A stretch of DNA of 64,000 nt from Thalassotalea algicola (GTDB taxonomy: Bacteria > Pseudomonadota > Gammaproteobacteria > Enterobacterales > Alteromonadaceae): the NCBI RefSeq assembly GCF_012932965.1, contig NZ_JABBXH010000003.1, positions 496,001 through 560,000 of the forward strand. Direction: 5' to 3'. Of this stretch, positions 44,442-53,440 are shown piece after piece. Position 1 is the first letter of the stretch. Every line of letters starts with the position of its first letter. The position numbers and the translations under genes were made by a program. The notes under the pieces are model-generated. The model was not told the DNA's origin and made no database searches. It saw only the letters and a program-made list of their open reading frames with translations.

Positions 44442-45185
44442 TTAATTACTGCATACTGTGCACTTATCTTGCTTAGTTAACTTAATGTGATGCCATTGCT
44501 GACTTAGTCCGTCAAACATCATTAACTGGTTGCTTGTCACTTGATTGCCGGTCAAATATTTAATGGCTGTTAGCGATTGCATGCCTGCAACAATTGCTAG
44601 AACTGGCCCTAAAATACCAATTGTTTGGCAGTTTTCAGTTTGAGGCTCCCCGGTCTCTGGAAATATACATTGATAACAAGCATTCTTATCGCTTGGCTGA
44701 ATGAGCATAGTTTGTCCGTCAAAACCTGTTGCAGCGCCAATAATTAACGGTAACTGGAACTCTACACTGAGTCGATTTAAAAGATAGCGTGCTGTTAAAC
44801 TATCGGTACAGTCAATGATCACATCAATATCAGGAAGGTAACAGGTTGCCAACTCTTCATTGAACATTTCATCAAGTACTTCAACTTCAATGAGTGGATT
44901 TTGTTGTGTTAATTTTTCTGCAGCAACTTCTGCTTTATTGTGACCGATATCTCGAGGGGTAAATAGTATTTGTCTTTGTAAATTAGACGCTTCAATGTGA
45001 TCGCCATCACACAATGTAAGCTTGCCTATACCTGCGCTGGCAAGATAGAGGCTAACTGGGCAACCTAGACCACCCATGCCAACAATCAATACGTGGGCGT
45101 TTTGCAATGCTAATTGTCCATGTTCGCCAACTTGCTTTAGCATAATTTGTCGGCCGTAGCGTATTTGTTCTTGTTGAGTAAGCAC
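44442..45185 (-). CDS. moeB: Molybdopterin-synthase adenylyltransferase
   Basis: This 247-residue E1-like enzyme adenylates the C-terminal glycine of MoaD before sulfur transfer. It has RYGRQIMLKQVGEHGQ, the ATP loop VLIVGMGGLGCPVSLYLASAGIG, DGDHIEASNLQRQILF, and the zinc-binding pairs CYQC and CTVC at the C-terminus. Without a rhodanese domain it is the MoeB rather than the MOCS3 form. It ends the molybdenum operon, 9 bases after modC. Confidence 0.95.
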   Translation of the reverse strand: MLTQQEQIRYGRQIMLKQVGEHGQLALQNAHVLIVGMGGLGCPVSLYLASAGIGKLTLCDGDHIEASNLQRQILFTPRDIGHNKAEVAAEKLTQQNPLIEVEVLDEMFNEELATCYLPDIDVIIDCTDSLTARYLLNRLSVEFQLPLIIGAATGFDGQTMLIQPSDKNACYQCIFPETGEPQTENCQTIGILGPVLAIVAGMQSLTAIKYLTGNQVTSNQLMMFDGLSQQWHHIKLTKQDKCTVCSN

Positions 45186-45194
45186 TAGAGTTTC

Positions 45195-46268
45195 CTAAAA
45201 ATTAACTTGCCCAATTGCACTCGCTTTAAATTGAATGTAGATGTCGTCATCTAGCTGTAATGAAAGCTTGTTGAGTGAATAGGTCGATATTGAAGAATAA
45301 AAGGTTTGTCCGTCGCTGTTAACGGTAAGTAGAGCCTGATGTTGGTTTAGATTAATGTTACTAATGGTGCCACGTAGTTGATTAACGATTGAGCTATGAT
45401 GCGGCGGCTCAGTACAAACACTTATATCACTTGCTAGTATGTAGCACTGTAATTGAGGCTCTGTTAAATGAAGCTTGTTATCCATGGCAAATATTGACGT
45501 GCCATTAGCTAATGTTAACTCAATTAGGCCATGTTGTTGTGATGAACTTGTTGAGACGGTAAAACAAGTCTGTGGGGCAATTAAACCGCCAGAATTTAAT
45601 TGATGAACCATTTCCTTTACAACGCCGTGGGCAATAAAATTCCCTTGTTCTATGACATATAGGTGATCACACAAAAACTGGTGTTCTTGAATATTGTGAC
45701 TAACAAAAATAATTGGCATCTTAGTTTGACGTTGTAAATCTCTTACTAACGTTAAAATGGTATGTTTGTTAACACCATCTAGAGCAGTAACGGGCTCATC
45801 TAAAATCAATAATTCCGGCTCTGCCAATATTGCTTGAACAATTGCAACTTTTTGGCGTTCACCACCAGACAATGAGCTAACGTTTTGCGTTAATAAAGGT
45901 GTCAGTCCAGCTGTGGTAATTATTTCATTCTCGTCAAATTTTGGTGACGTTATACGTTTTCTACCAAATCGTATGTTTTCCAAAACGTTTAGGTGTGGAA
46001 AAAACACATCGTGCTGAAAAACGCCGACAACGCGACGTTTACTCGCAGGTAAGTTTATATGCTGCTCTGAATCAAATAGCACTTTATCAATGAGAGCGAT
46101 TGATCCCGTTACGTTGTTGTTGATGCCAGCGATTGCTTTTAGCAAGGTAGATTTCCCTGCGCCTGAATGACCAAAGATACCTGTAATACCTTTTAGCGAA
46201 ATCTTCTCGTTTATGTTGAGTAACACATTGGTAAGTTTCGACTGGATGTTAATTGTTAAGCTAGGCAT
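45195..46268 (-). CDS. modC: Molybdate ABC transporter ATP-binding protein
   Basis: This 357-residue protein has an ABC domain (Walker A GHSGAGKST, signature LSGGERQKVAI, Walker B LLILDEPVTALD, switch His in IFVSHN) followed by a C-terminal Mop/TOBE domain (about 290-357) that senses molybdate. It powers ModB-driven import. It overlaps modB by 8 bases. Confidence 0.95.
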   Translation of the reverse strand: MPSLTINIQSKLTNVLLNINEKISLKGITGIFGHSGAGKSTLLKAIAGINNNVTGSIALIDKVLFDSEQHINLPASKRRVVGVFQHDVFFPHLNVLENIRFGRKRITSPKFDENEIITTAGLTPLLTQNVSSLSGGERQKVAIVQAILAEPELLILDEPVTALDGVNKHTILTLVRDLQRQTKMPIIFVSHNIQEHQFLCDHLYVIEQGNFIAHGVVKEMVHQLNSGGLIAPQTCFTVSTSSSQQHGLIELTLANGTSIFAMDNKLHLTEPQLQCYILASDISVCTEPPHHSSIVNQLRGTISNINLNQHQALLTVNSDGQTFYSSISTYSLNKLSLQLDDDIYIQFKASAIGQVNF

Positions 46269-46944
46269 TAGTACTGACCTTTTGCTGGCGGTAACTTAAC
46301 AAATAAACCGCAGATAACACTAATACAGAAGCAATGAGTAACCCAGCAGATAGTTTGTGGGCATTGGCGTAGTCAAATGCTTCTACATGATCAAATAGCG
46401 CAATAGACAGTACTCTGGTTTCATCAGGTATATTGCCGCCTATCATCAGCACGACCCCAAATTCACCAATAGTATGAGCAAAACCTAAAGTTGCTGCAGT
46501 GATAAAGCTAGCTTTCGTTATCGGTAATACTACAGATACGAAGGTATCCAATTTATTGGCACCGAGCATAGCAGCTTTGTCCAATAAACCGTGATCGAGC
46601 TGTTCAAATGCTTTTTGCAATGGCTGAACGACAAAGGGCAGTGAATAGAAAACAGAGCCGATAACAATAGCTGAAAAACTAAACGCAAGTTGCTGGCCAG
46701 TTAACCCTTGCCATAGTTGCCCAGGTAGTGCATCAGGTGAAAACGCAATGAGTAAATAAAAACCTAGTACGGTTGGCGGCAATACTAATGGTAAAGCAAC
46801 GAACGCTTCGATAACAACTCGCCATTTAGTTTGAAGTCGGCTTAACCACCACGCAAGCGGAGTACCCAGTACCAAGAGAATGACTGTGGTAATAAATGCC
46901 AGCTTTAATGTTGTCCAAGTCGCTAATAAGTCATATTCAGTCAT
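46261..46944 (-). CDS. modB: Molybdate ABC transporter permease
   Basis: This 227-residue inner-membrane permease has five to six membrane helices and the EAA-type loop KAAMLGANKLDTFVSVVLPITKAS that docks on ModC. PLVLPPTVLGFYLL and AHTIGEFGVVLMIGGNIPDETRVLSIALFDHVE are characteristic of ModB. It lies 7 bases after modA. Confidence 0.96.
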   Translation of the reverse strand: MTEYDLLATWTTLKLAFITTVILLVLGTPLAWWLSRLQTKWRVVIEAFVALPLVLPPTVLGFYLLIAFSPDALPGQLWQGLTGQQLAFSFSAIVIGSVFYSLPFVVQPLQKAFEQLDHGLLDKAAMLGANKLDTFVSVVLPITKASFITAATLGFAHTIGEFGVVLMIGGNIPDETRVLSIALFDHVEAFDYANAHKLSAGLLIASVLVLSAVYLLSYRQQKVSTNA

Positions 46945-46951
46945 AGTAATT

Positions 46952-47713
46952 CTATACTACGGGTAAGTAGCCCAAATTCGCGAGCTTATTTTGCGTTGAT
47001 GGCTGACGAAAGTAATTGATTAGTGCTAAGGCAAGCTTTGCTTGCTTAGAGCCTTTTAATACTCCAGCATATTGGGTTAGTTGTTGAACATCTTTTAACG
47101 TCACAGGTCTTTCTTTAATGCCTGTGGCAATAAGCTGACTTGAAGCGACAAAGCCGATATCTGCTCCTTTACTGCGTACTTGTAAAAATGTTTGCCCTAC
47201 ATTTATACCTACCACGGTTTTACCTTCAAGCTTGCTCCATAATCCATTAGTTACTAGCCATTGTTTTGCCGCCTTTCCGTAGGGGGCTGTGTCTGGATTA
47301 GCTATTGCCACCCTATCAAAATTGGGTAACTGATGAATTAACTCCTGATTGGACATGTTAGGGTATTTAGCAGAATAGAGGCTAAGTTGGCCAATGGCGT
47401 AAGGTAGTAAACTTTGATCAAGTAACTTTCCATTATCTGCAAGTGTTTGAGGTCTTAGCTTATCTGCAGCAAAGATCACGTCGTAAGGCGCGCCATGACG
47501 GATTTGCTGATACAGCGTTCCTGTTGCACCGGTGATCCAGTGAATCTTTACTTGATGTTCTTGTTCGAAATCTTGAGCTAACTGTTTGGCAATACTGGCA
47601 AAATTGCTTGCTACGGCTACGCGTAAACTTTGTTGTTTTGCTTGAATTGTAAAACTGAACAGTATGCAGATAAGAACTAGTAATTTGGTTAACATTAAAC
47701 AAAGTTTGCTCAT
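46952..47713 (-). CDS. modA: Molybdate-binding periplasmic protein
   Basis: This 253-residue binding protein has a signal peptide (about 1-25, ending TIQAKQ). The ModA blocks are LRVAVASNFASIAKQLAQDF, IHWITGATGTLYQQIRHGAPYDVIFAADK and VAIANPDTAPYGKAAKQWL. The Ser/Thr and Tyr residues that bind the oxyanion lie in these blocks. It follows moaE by 3 bases, so uptake and cofactor genes share a transcript. Confidence 0.96.
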   Translation of the reverse strand: MSKLCLMLTKLLVLICILFSFTIQAKQQSLRVAVASNFASIAKQLAQDFEQEHQVKIHWITGATGTLYQQIRHGAPYDVIFAADKLRPQTLADNGKLLDQSLLPYAIGQLSLYSAKYPNMSNQELIHQLPNFDRVAIANPDTAPYGKAAKQWLVTNGLWSKLEGKTVVGINVGQTFLQVRSKGADIGFVASSQLIATGIKERPVTLKDVQQLTQYAGVLKGSKQAKLALALINYFRQPSTQNKLANLGYLPVV

Positions 47714-47716
47714 AAT

Positions 47717-48169
47717 TTACCATTGCTGAGCTTTTTGTTGATCACTTGTTTTAGCTTCAACCCAGGCGTCTTGCCCTGAACGGGTTTCTTTTTTCCAAAA
47801 CGGTGCTTGTACTTTTAAATAGTCCATAATGTATTCTGCAGCGGCAAAAGCATCGCCTCTATGTTTGCTGGTTACGCCAACAAAGACAATATTGTCGCCA
47901 ACATAAAGTTGCCCAACACGATGAATAACCGATACACGATTAATACGCCATTTCTCTTTAGCTTGTTCGACTATGCCAAGTAGCGATTTTTCAGTCATTG
48001 CAGGGTAGTGCTCTAGAAATAATCCAGTCACATCATGGCCATCATTCTGCTGTCGTACACGACCGGTAAATGTCACAACTGCACCGTCTTGTGAATTGTC
48101 TGCTTCAAGAAGCGCTATTTCATCGGCGACGTTAAAGTCTGGCTCTGATACGCGGATCACGTTAGCCAC
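47717..48169 (-). CDS. moaE: Molybdopterin synthase catalytic subunit
   Basis: This 150-residue MoaE, with MoaD, turns cPMP into molybdopterin. Family blocks: GAVVTFTGRVRQQNDGHDVTGLFLEHYPAM, VIHRVGQLYVGDNIVFVGVTSKHRGDAFAAAEYIMDYLK, and APFWKKET with the catalytic lysines. It overlaps moaD by 8 bases. Confidence 0.96.
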   Translation of the reverse strand: MANVIRVSEPDFNVADEIALLEADNSQDGAVVTFTGRVRQQNDGHDVTGLFLEHYPAMTEKSLLGIVEQAKEKWRINRVSVIHRVGQLYVGDNIVFVGVTSKHRGDAFAAAEYIMDYLKVQAPFWKKETRSGQDAWVEAKTSDQQKAQQW

Positions 48170-48413
48170 CTGTTACTGGAGGGAAATAAGCCACTTCATC
48201 ACCGTCGTTAATTACATGGTCATTGTCGACCATTTGTTGATTTACTGACGTTAAAATAGAAGTGTTTTCCAATAGTTTTTGCCAGTCAGGTTGCTGTTCA
48301 ATTAACAGCTCTGTAAGTTGACCAAGCGTAAAATCGTCTCTAGGCAATTCAATTGTTACTGAAGATTGCCCCAGCTGTTCTCTAAGTCGTGCGAAAAATA
48401 AAACCGTTAACAT
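48162..48413 (-). CDS. moaD: Molybdopterin synthase sulfur carrier subunit
   Basis: This is an 83-residue beta-grasp protein ending in the Gly-Gly tail that carries the thiocarboxylate (FPPVTGG). The ATG at 48413 is preferred: GGGAGAG lies about 9 bases upstream, whereas an in-frame TTG at 48431 has no suitable ribosome site. Either start lies close to or overlaps the end of moaC. Confidence 0.94.
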   Translation of the reverse strand: MLTVLFFARLREQLGQSSVTIELPRDDFTLGQLTELLIEQQPDWQKLLENTSILTSVNQQMVDNDHVINDGDEVAYFPPVTGG

Positions 48414-48895
48414 TGCTGCTGTCTCTCCCAATGTCCTGTTTTTCCGCCTTCTTTGGTCAGTACTTGAATACCACCTATGGTCATATTGGGATCAACCGCT
48501 TTACACATGTCAAATAAGGTTAAGCAAGCGACAGATACGGCAGTAAGAGCTTCCATTTCCACACCAGTTTGGCCAGAAAGCTTGCATAAACTAGTTACTT
48601 TAACTCGATTGTTTTCTAGTTCTGGCTCAAAGTCTACCTGTACTTTGGTTAGCATTAATGGATGACAAAGTGGTATTAGGTCTCCACATTTTTTCGCCGC
48701 TTGTATACCAGCAATTCGAGCAACAGCAAACACATCACCTTTTTTATGTTTACCTTGGGTGATCATTTCTAAAGTTTGCGTAGACATAGCAATGTAACCT
48801 TCTGCGGTTGCACTGCGTTGGGTTACTGCTTTTTCAGTAACATCAACCATGTTTGCTTCACCTTGCTCATTAAGGTGAGTTAATGTTTTACTCAT
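48407..48895 (-). CDS. moaC: Cyclic pyranopterin monophosphate synthase
   Basis: This 162-residue MoaC converts the MoaA product to cPMP. Family blocks: [82 protein letters not shown] and [13 protein letters not shown]. The ATG at 48895 overlaps the moaB stop (TAATG); a frame start at 48913 would lie within moaB. Confidence 0.96.
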   Translation of the reverse strand: MSKTLTHLNEQGEANMVDVTEKAVTQRSATAEGYIAMSTQTLEMITQGKHKKGDVFAVARIAGIQAAKKCGDLIPLCHPLMLTKVQVDFEPELENNRVKVTSLCKLSGQTGVEMEALTAVSVACLTLFDMCKAVDPNMTIGGIQVLTKEGGKTGHWERQQQC

Positions 48896-49437
48896 TAGCC
48901 TCGACTCTCGCACTGTAAGTCAGTGAGGTTTAGATGTGGTACAAAATTACATGGCTTATGACTCGCATCTAATTGCTCAACAATAAGTTTATCCCACGCA
49001 GTTTTGCATGCATTGGTTGAACCTGGAACACAGAAAACTACAGTGCCATTTGCCATACCGCCAAATGCTCTAGATTGCACAGTTGATGTGCCGATTTCAC
49101 CGAGAGAAATGTGTCTGAATACTTCACCAAAGCCTTCAACACTTTTATCAAATAGTGGTATCAATGCTTCTGGAGTATTGTCTCTTTCAGTAAAGCCTGT
49201 ACCACCAGTTGAAACGATAACTTGCACTTTTTCGTCAGCAATCCATTTAGAAACAATAGCACGAAGCTGGTAAACATCGTCTATTACAATCGCTTTATCA
49301 ATGACGTTGTGACCGGCTGCAGCAGCGCGCTCTACGAGTGTTTTACCTGAAGTGTCGGTTTCTTCTGTTCGGGTGTCTGATACCGTTAAAACCGCAATGT
49401 TTAACGGGATAAATTCTGCCATAGTTGCTTTTGCCAT
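48895..49437 (-). CDS. moaB: Molybdenum cofactor biosynthesis protein B
   Basis: This 180-residue MogA/MoaB-fold protein is thought to adenylate molybdopterin before metal insertion. Motifs: [63 protein letters not shown] and [20 protein letters not shown]. The ATG at 49437 has AGGAG 6 bases upstream and overlaps the mobA stop (TGATG). Confidence 0.95.
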   Translation of the reverse strand: MAKATMAEFIPLNIAVLTVSDTRTEETDTSGKTLVERAAAAGHNVIDKAIVIDDVYQLRAIVSKWIADEKVQVIVSTGGTGFTERDNTPEALIPLFDKSVEGFGEVFRHISLGEIGTSTVQSRAFGGMANGTVVFCVPGSTNACKTAWDKLIVEQLDASHKPCNFVPHLNLTDLQCESRG

Positions 49438-50024
49438 CAATTACTCCTAGTTGGCATAAAAATTTGAGATTGAACTTGTTGCCACTGGTTGGGCGTATTT
49501 GTATTGGTTAATGCCGAAGCTTTACGACATTTGATTGTTTGGTGAGGTACCTGTTTTAACATAGCTTTAATTGATGGGCCTTTACCTGTGCTATTTAAGT
49601 GTACTTGGATTTTTTGCTCAAAAAACAACTCAGTAAATGCATTGTTTGGTAAATAAAGTGGCAGCGAATGATCGTCAAAGTGTACAGCTTTTGACAACAC
49701 TTGCCCCGCTTGTTTCAAACTGGTTAAGGTTTCAGTATCCATCAAAGGTAAATCAATGGGAATAATAAGGGCCGCCTGACAAGGTACTTGATTAAATACG
49801 CTATAAATACCGCCAACAGGACCTTGTTGTGGAAAAATATCAGGTACATGGTAATTGTTACCACTAACAACAACGCGATCGACCCCCACTTCATTTAATA
49901 ATTGGGTACTAAAGTCGAGCATGGATTTATTGTCGCGCATTAACTGGGCTTTATCTGATCCCATTCGGCTTGATAAACCTCCTGCTAGCACTATACCAAT
50001 ACAGCCATGATTTACTGCAGCCAT
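49437..50024 (-). CDS. mobA: Molybdenum cofactor guanylyltransferase
   Basis: This 195-residue nucleotidyltransferase adds GMP to Moco to make bis-MGD for DMSO-reductase-family enzymes. It has the GTP loop VLAGGLSSRMGSDKAQL, GPVGGIYSVFN and IPIDLPLMDTETL. mobB is not adjacent. It follows moaA by 3 bases. Confidence 0.94.
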   Translation of the reverse strand: MAAVNHGCIGIVLAGGLSSRMGSDKAQLMRDNKSMLDFSTQLLNEVGVDRVVVSGNNYHVPDIFPQQGPVGGIYSVFNQVPCQAALIIPIDLPLMDTETLTSLKQAGQVLSKAVHFDDHSLPLYLPNNAFTELFFEQKIQVHLNSTGKGPSIKAMLKQVPHQTIKCRKASALTNTNTPNQWQQVQSQIFMPTRSN

Positions 50025-50027
50025 ATA

Positions 50028-50999
50028 TTAGCCTCCTAACATAGACAAATGTTTGGTGGCTCCAGTCAATCTGTCTTGAAGGTAATGACTGACTTTTTTA
50101 TTACCCAAAAGAGCGGTTACTTCAGCGGCTACTTCTTCAATACTTGCTTCTTGTAGTAAATGTCTTAATTCATGACCTTGTTCACCGAATAAACAAAGGT
50201 GCAACTTACCAAGCGAACTAATGCGAAGGCGATTACAAGTTTGGCAAAAATCTTTGCTATAAGGCATGATTAGACCAATTTTCCCCGCGTATTCTGGATG
50301 ATAAAATTCTTGAGCAGGCCCAGCAGTTTTATCTTTAATACACGCTAACCAACCATTTGCTAATAAGTGCTCTTTAATCGTTTCGCCACTAACATGATGT
50401 TCTTCAAAGAAAGTAGCGTTGTCACCCGTTTGCATTAATTCAATAAAACGTAATGAAATAGGCGTGTCTTTAATCCACGCTAAAAACCGATCTAGTTCAG
50501 AGAAATTAAAGCCTCGCATCAGCACAGTATTCACTTTTACAGTTAGCTGTGGCGCTTTTAGTGCCATATCAATACCGTCAAGAACGGTTTGTAGTTTGTT
50601 ATGGCCAGTTATGAGGTCAAACTGTTTAGGATCTAAACTATCAATACTGATGTTAATGGCATCTAAGCCAGCATCAAGCCAGGCAGGTAAATGTTGCGGT
50701 AATTTATATCCATTGGTAGTAATTGCAACTTGATTGATACCTGTTGTTTGTTTACATGCTTGGATAATTTCAGGTAAGTCTTTACGAAGCGACGGTTCAC
50801 CACCTGTGATTCGAATTTTTTCTGTACCTAATGAAGCAAAAGTTTCAGCAACCTTTTTAATTTCAGGCAAGGATAAAAATTGGCGATCATGATCGCACTG
50901 GTAACCGTCAGGCAGGCAGTATTGGCAACGAAAGTTGCAAACGTCGGTAATAGATAGTCTTAGGTAATAAAACCTGCGACCAAAAGTGTCTTGTAACAT
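50028..50999 (-). CDS. moaA: GTP 3',8-cyclase
   Basis: This 323-residue radical-SAM enzyme makes the first Moco intermediate from GTP. It has the SAM cluster motif CNFRCQYC, RITGGEPSLRKDL, a second Fe-S cluster (CQTCNRLRISSLGKLHLCLFG) and the C-terminal Gly-Gly (HLSMLGG). The ATG at 50999 is chosen because it lies just after AAAGG; an upstream TTG at 51026 lies within the conserved riboswitch sequence. It heads a ten-gene operon. Confidence 0.96.
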   Translation of the reverse strand: MLQDTFGRRFYYLRLSITDVCNFRCQYCLPDGYQCDHDRQFLSLPEIKKVAETFASLGTEKIRITGGEPSLRKDLPEIIQACKQTTGINQVAITTNGYKLPQHLPAWLDAGLDAINISIDSLDPKQFDLITGHNKLQTVLDGIDMALKAPQLTVKVNTVLMRGFNFSELDRFLAWIKDTPISLRFIELMQTGDNATFFEEHHVSGETIKEHLLANGWLACIKDKTAGPAQEFYHPEYAGKIGLIMPYSKDFCQTCNRLRISSLGKLHLCLFGEQGHELRHLLQEASIEEVAAEVTALLGNKKVSHYLQDRLTGATKHLSMLGG

Positions 51000-51000
51000 C

Positions 51001-51110
51001 TCACCTTTCCAAATGCGGGAGGCCAATCAGTTTCCTAATTAACCCTGGCAACTCTTATGAGTTACGGCTTGATAGGCATATACTTTTCAATATTTAGCGC
51101 AGTCAAGCTC
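51001..51110 (-). promoter_or_regulatory. Probable Moco riboswitch in the moaA leader
   Basis: Read on the minus strand, the leader next to moaA carries GGCCTCCCGCATTTGGAAAGG immediately before the start; its 3' part is nearly the same as the end of the E. coli moaA Moco RNA as I recall it. The stem GGTTAAT (51044-51038) / ATTGGCC (51027-51021) pairs fully with two G-U pairs and encloses a GGAAAC loop. An outer CCAG / TTGG pair (51048-51045 / 51012-51009) closes it. The hairpin AACTC-ATAA-GAGTT (51063-51050) follows GCCGT. The ribosome site is inside the element. The upstream limit is approximate. Confidence 0.72.
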
Positions 51111-51407
51111 GGCGAATTTAATTGATAGATTAAGCATAACAAGTAATAAACAAACTACAAGTGTTCAATAATGGTCTAGCGATCTACTAGAGGGTAATTT
51201 GTTTTAGCGCAAACTTTTATCGCTAATGAATAAAATTGCGCCACTACTATAATTGAACGCATATTTATTTGATTCAGTACGTACGGATTTAGTAACGTTG
51301 TTGAACGACTTAGTAAGCCTTGTAAAAATTGTTCAGCTTTGGTGACCCAATTGAAATTAAATGTTTTCGTAGAGCGATGAATTCAATAGTTGGAAGATAA
51401 AAAATTC
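51111..51407. other. Intergenic region upstream of the moa operon
   Basis: This holds the presumed moaA promoter (a weak minus-strand candidate TTGTAG-N16-TATGCT near 51130-51160). I see nothing else in it. Confidence 0.4.
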
Positions 51408-51451
51408 AAGAAAGGGTGCGCTCTTTAATTTAAGAGCACACACTTTTTCTT
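51408..51451 (-). terminator. Terminator after the DUF3718 gene
   Basis: The long hairpin GTGCGCTCTT / AAGAGCACAC (one mismatch) is extended by AAGAAA (51408-51413) and TTTCTT (51446-51451), 30 bases past the stop at 51481. Confidence 0.65.
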
Positions 51452-51480
51452 AACTTGAGGCATGATGTTTTCTTATAAAT

Positions 51481-51822
51481 TTAGAAGTTAACATTAATCT
51501 TGTTTACTGCCGCGACATCGATGATGTCAACTTTACCAATACTGTTCTGTAAACGTGCTGCTGTTTTGTTAGCTCCGTTAGCTTCAGCAAAGGTAATAAT
51601 GTCATCGCCATTGCACATAACTTTTAATGCAACATCGCGCGCTTTCAGGTTGTAATCTTCCATTGAGTGCTTTAAGCGAATTGGCTTATCACTTAATGCT
51701 GATTTACATACTTTTACTAATGCTTTTTCTACTTGTCTATCCATCGCCATGCTTGAAACGCTAACTGCAGAAAGCGATAAACCTGTGATTACTGATACTG
51801 CTGCTAATTTAACTTTGTTCAT
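51481..51822 (-). CDS. Small exported protein, probable DUF3718
   Basis: This 113-residue protein has a Sec signal peptide (about 1-27, VSSMAMD). The mature part has VCKSALSDKPIRLKHSMEDYN, a LKVMCNGDDIITFAEANGANKTA block and a two-Cys pattern (Cys39 and Cys70) that may form a disulphide. I believe this is the DUF3718 family of Alteromonadales, from memory. Role unknown; probably periplasmic. It is monocistronic. Confidence 0.82.
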   Translation of the reverse strand: MNKVKLAAVSVITGLSLSAVSVSSMAMDRQVEKALVKVCKSALSDKPIRLKHSMEDYNLKARDVALKVMCNGDDIITFAEANGANKTAARLQNSIGKVDIIDVAAVNKINVNF

Positions 51823-52132
51823 TTTTCCATCTCCGTTGTATTAAAAGTGCAAAATCGCTTGCACAACTTAATAGTGGCGCTTTTTTCAGAAAAAGTTGTT
51901 AATGCAAGGGAGTGGGATGTAAATAACTTTACCGCACAAATAATGCGACTCGTCGCTAAGTATTTGAAAAATAACAGACGTAAAATAGGTTGTTTTTTAA
52001 CCGTTGAAATGAAGATTTACATTCATTGAGACTTTGACATACAAAGCAACACTTATTAGTGCAGTTCAATAAAGTGTTTTTGGCTAAGAAAGTTGCAAAA
52101 ACCACTATTGGTTAATTAGATTAACTGTGTTA

Positions 52133-52148
52133 CTGTTAATACATACAG
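52133..52148 (+). promoter_or_regulatory. LexA (SOS) box upstream of yebG
   Basis: CTGT-TAATACAT-ACAG is a perfect match to the gammaproteobacterial LexA operator CTGT-N8-ACAG. It lies 66 bases before the yebG ATG, where LexA would block RNA polymerase. yebG is a LexA-regulated gene in E. coli. Confidence 0.88.
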
Positions 52149-52213
52149 TTTATTGTGCAATATTTGTCAACGTTGAACATGCACGTGTGACAATGGGTAA
52201 ATGAGGGAAACGC

Positions 52214-52519
52214 ATGGCAGTTGAAAGTCGGTTTGTTGTTATTAGAAATGGTGTGGAGGTACAGACATTTATGGATAAAAAGGCCGCTGATGAATACGAC
52301 AAAATGTTAGATATGGCGGATAACTTGTCGGAAATGTTTGCTAATGCCCCTATGAAATTGTCTGAAGATATGGCGGAAGATATAAGTATTTATCTTGCAC
52401 AGCATAGAGAAGAAGTGCTCATTGCTTTACAGGCGAAGAAACCTAAAACGGCAACGAAAGTAGCACCTGCTAAAAAGCTAAAAGCGGTAGAAGACGAAAA
52501 GCTTAGTGAAGCAAGTTAG
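52214..52519 (+). CDS. yebG: YebG family SOS-response protein
   Basis: This 101-residue protein aligns with E. coli YebG: MAVESRFVVIRNGVEVQTFMDKKAADEYDKMLDMADNLSEMF. The basic/acidic C-terminal tail (KKPKTATKVAPAKKLKAVED) is variable in the family. The role in DNA-damage tolerance is not defined. AGGGAAACGC precedes the ATG, and a LexA box lies upstream. Confidence 0.93.
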   Translation: MAVESRFVVIRNGVEVQTFMDKKAADEYDKMLDMADNLSEMFANAPMKLSEDMAEDISIYLAQHREEVLIALQAKKPKTATKVAPAKKLKAVEDEKLSEAS

Positions 52520-53249
52520 TTCAAGCCAAGCTGAAAAGCCGCCTTATCAGTTAATTAGAAGTAATAAGCGAAAGACATTAGGTCTACAAGTTAAAAAAGG
52601 GGAAGTCATTGTACGAGCCCCTTTTTTCGTTGAGGAAAATTTTATTGAGCAGTTCATCGCTCAGAAAGCTGCATGGCTTAATAGTAAAATTGCTCAACAG
52701 CAAGTAGCAGTAGCTGACGCTGAAAAGTATAGAATTGCTGATAATGGCGTTGTCTATTTTATGGGCTTACCACGAAGAATTAAACTAGTTTCCGGTAGCA
52801 AGGCATTAGTTTTTATAAATGATTGCTACTTAGAATGTGTGCTTTCAAGTCGTTATCTTTCTGCACGGATTGAAGAAAATCAGCAAGCACGGTTGAATGA
52901 AAAACTTAGCAATCTCGTTGATAGCTTTTATAAAAGCCATGCATTGAAAATGTTGCCGAGCAAGCTGGATTATTGGCAAGACAAAACCGGTCTATCGGCC
53001 AATGAATTAGTAATTAAAAAATATAAAGCACGATGGGGCAGTTGTAATTCGAAAGGGGTTGTTAGTTTAAACAGTTGGCTCGTTGCTTGCCCACCTTCAG
53101 TAATTGACTACGTAATCGTTCATGAGCTTTGTCATCTTGTACACCTAAACCATTCAAGACAATTTTGGTCACTTGTAGAGTCTTTTTACCCTCAATTTCA
53201 ACAAGCAAAAATGTGGCTAAAAGAAAACCAATATACAATAGCTAATTAA
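52506..53249 (+). CDS. YgjP-like metallopeptidase-domain protein
   Basis: This 247-residue protein of the DUF45/YgjP family has a zinc-binding HELCHLVHLNHSRQFW motif (HExxH plus a downstream acidic residue), preceded by YKARWGSCNSKGVVSLN, the diagnostic ARWGSC block. The N-terminal half (about 15-130) is the beta-rich region of the family. Some relatives are annotated as UTP pyrophosphatases, but peptidase or nucleotide activity is not settled. The GTG at 52506 overlaps yebG by 14 bases, so it may share the SOS promoter. Confidence 0.88.
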   Translation: MKQVSSSQAEKPPYQLIRSNKRKTLGLQVKKGEVIVRAPFFVEENFIEQFIAQKAAWLNSKIAQQQVAVADAEKYRIADNGVVYFMGLPRRIKLVSGSKALVFINDCYLECVLSSRYLSARIEENQQARLNEKLSNLVDSFYKSHALKMLPSKLDYWQDKTGLSANELVIKKYKARWGSCNSKGVVSLNSWLVACPPSVIDYVIVHELCHLVHLNHSRQFWSLVESFYPQFQQAKMWLKENQYTIAN

Positions 53250-53341
53250 CCATAGCTAAATTGCCTATTCGAACAATTGAATATATGTTTTGGGTAATTT
53301 TTATGTCTAAACGCCGGTAATATCTTATAGGTCAAACGAAT

Positions 53342-53376
53342 ATTTAAACCAAATGTTTGTAATATTTGGTTTAAAT
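53342..53376. repeat. Perfect 13-bp inverted repeat
   Basis: ATTTAAACCAAAT (53342-53354) and ATTTGGTTTAAAT (53364-53376) are exact reverse complements around a 9-base spacer. No T tract follows. It could be a weak hairpin terminator for the YgjP-like gene or an operator site. Confidence 0.7.
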
Positions 53377-53440
53377 GTTGCATGTGTTTTGTACAGTGCG
53401 AATAAAGCAGTATTTGTCGCTTAACCATGAGGGCTTAACC

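Noticed and set aside
51847-52029. 60-residue plus-strand frame upstream of yebG
   Set aside because: No ribosome site, no recognisable features and AT-rich composition; it lies in the yebG/DUF3718 divergent region.
53246-53428. 60-residue minus-strand frame after the YgjP-like gene
   Set aside because: It is read across the inverted repeat at 53342-53376 and has no plausible domain.
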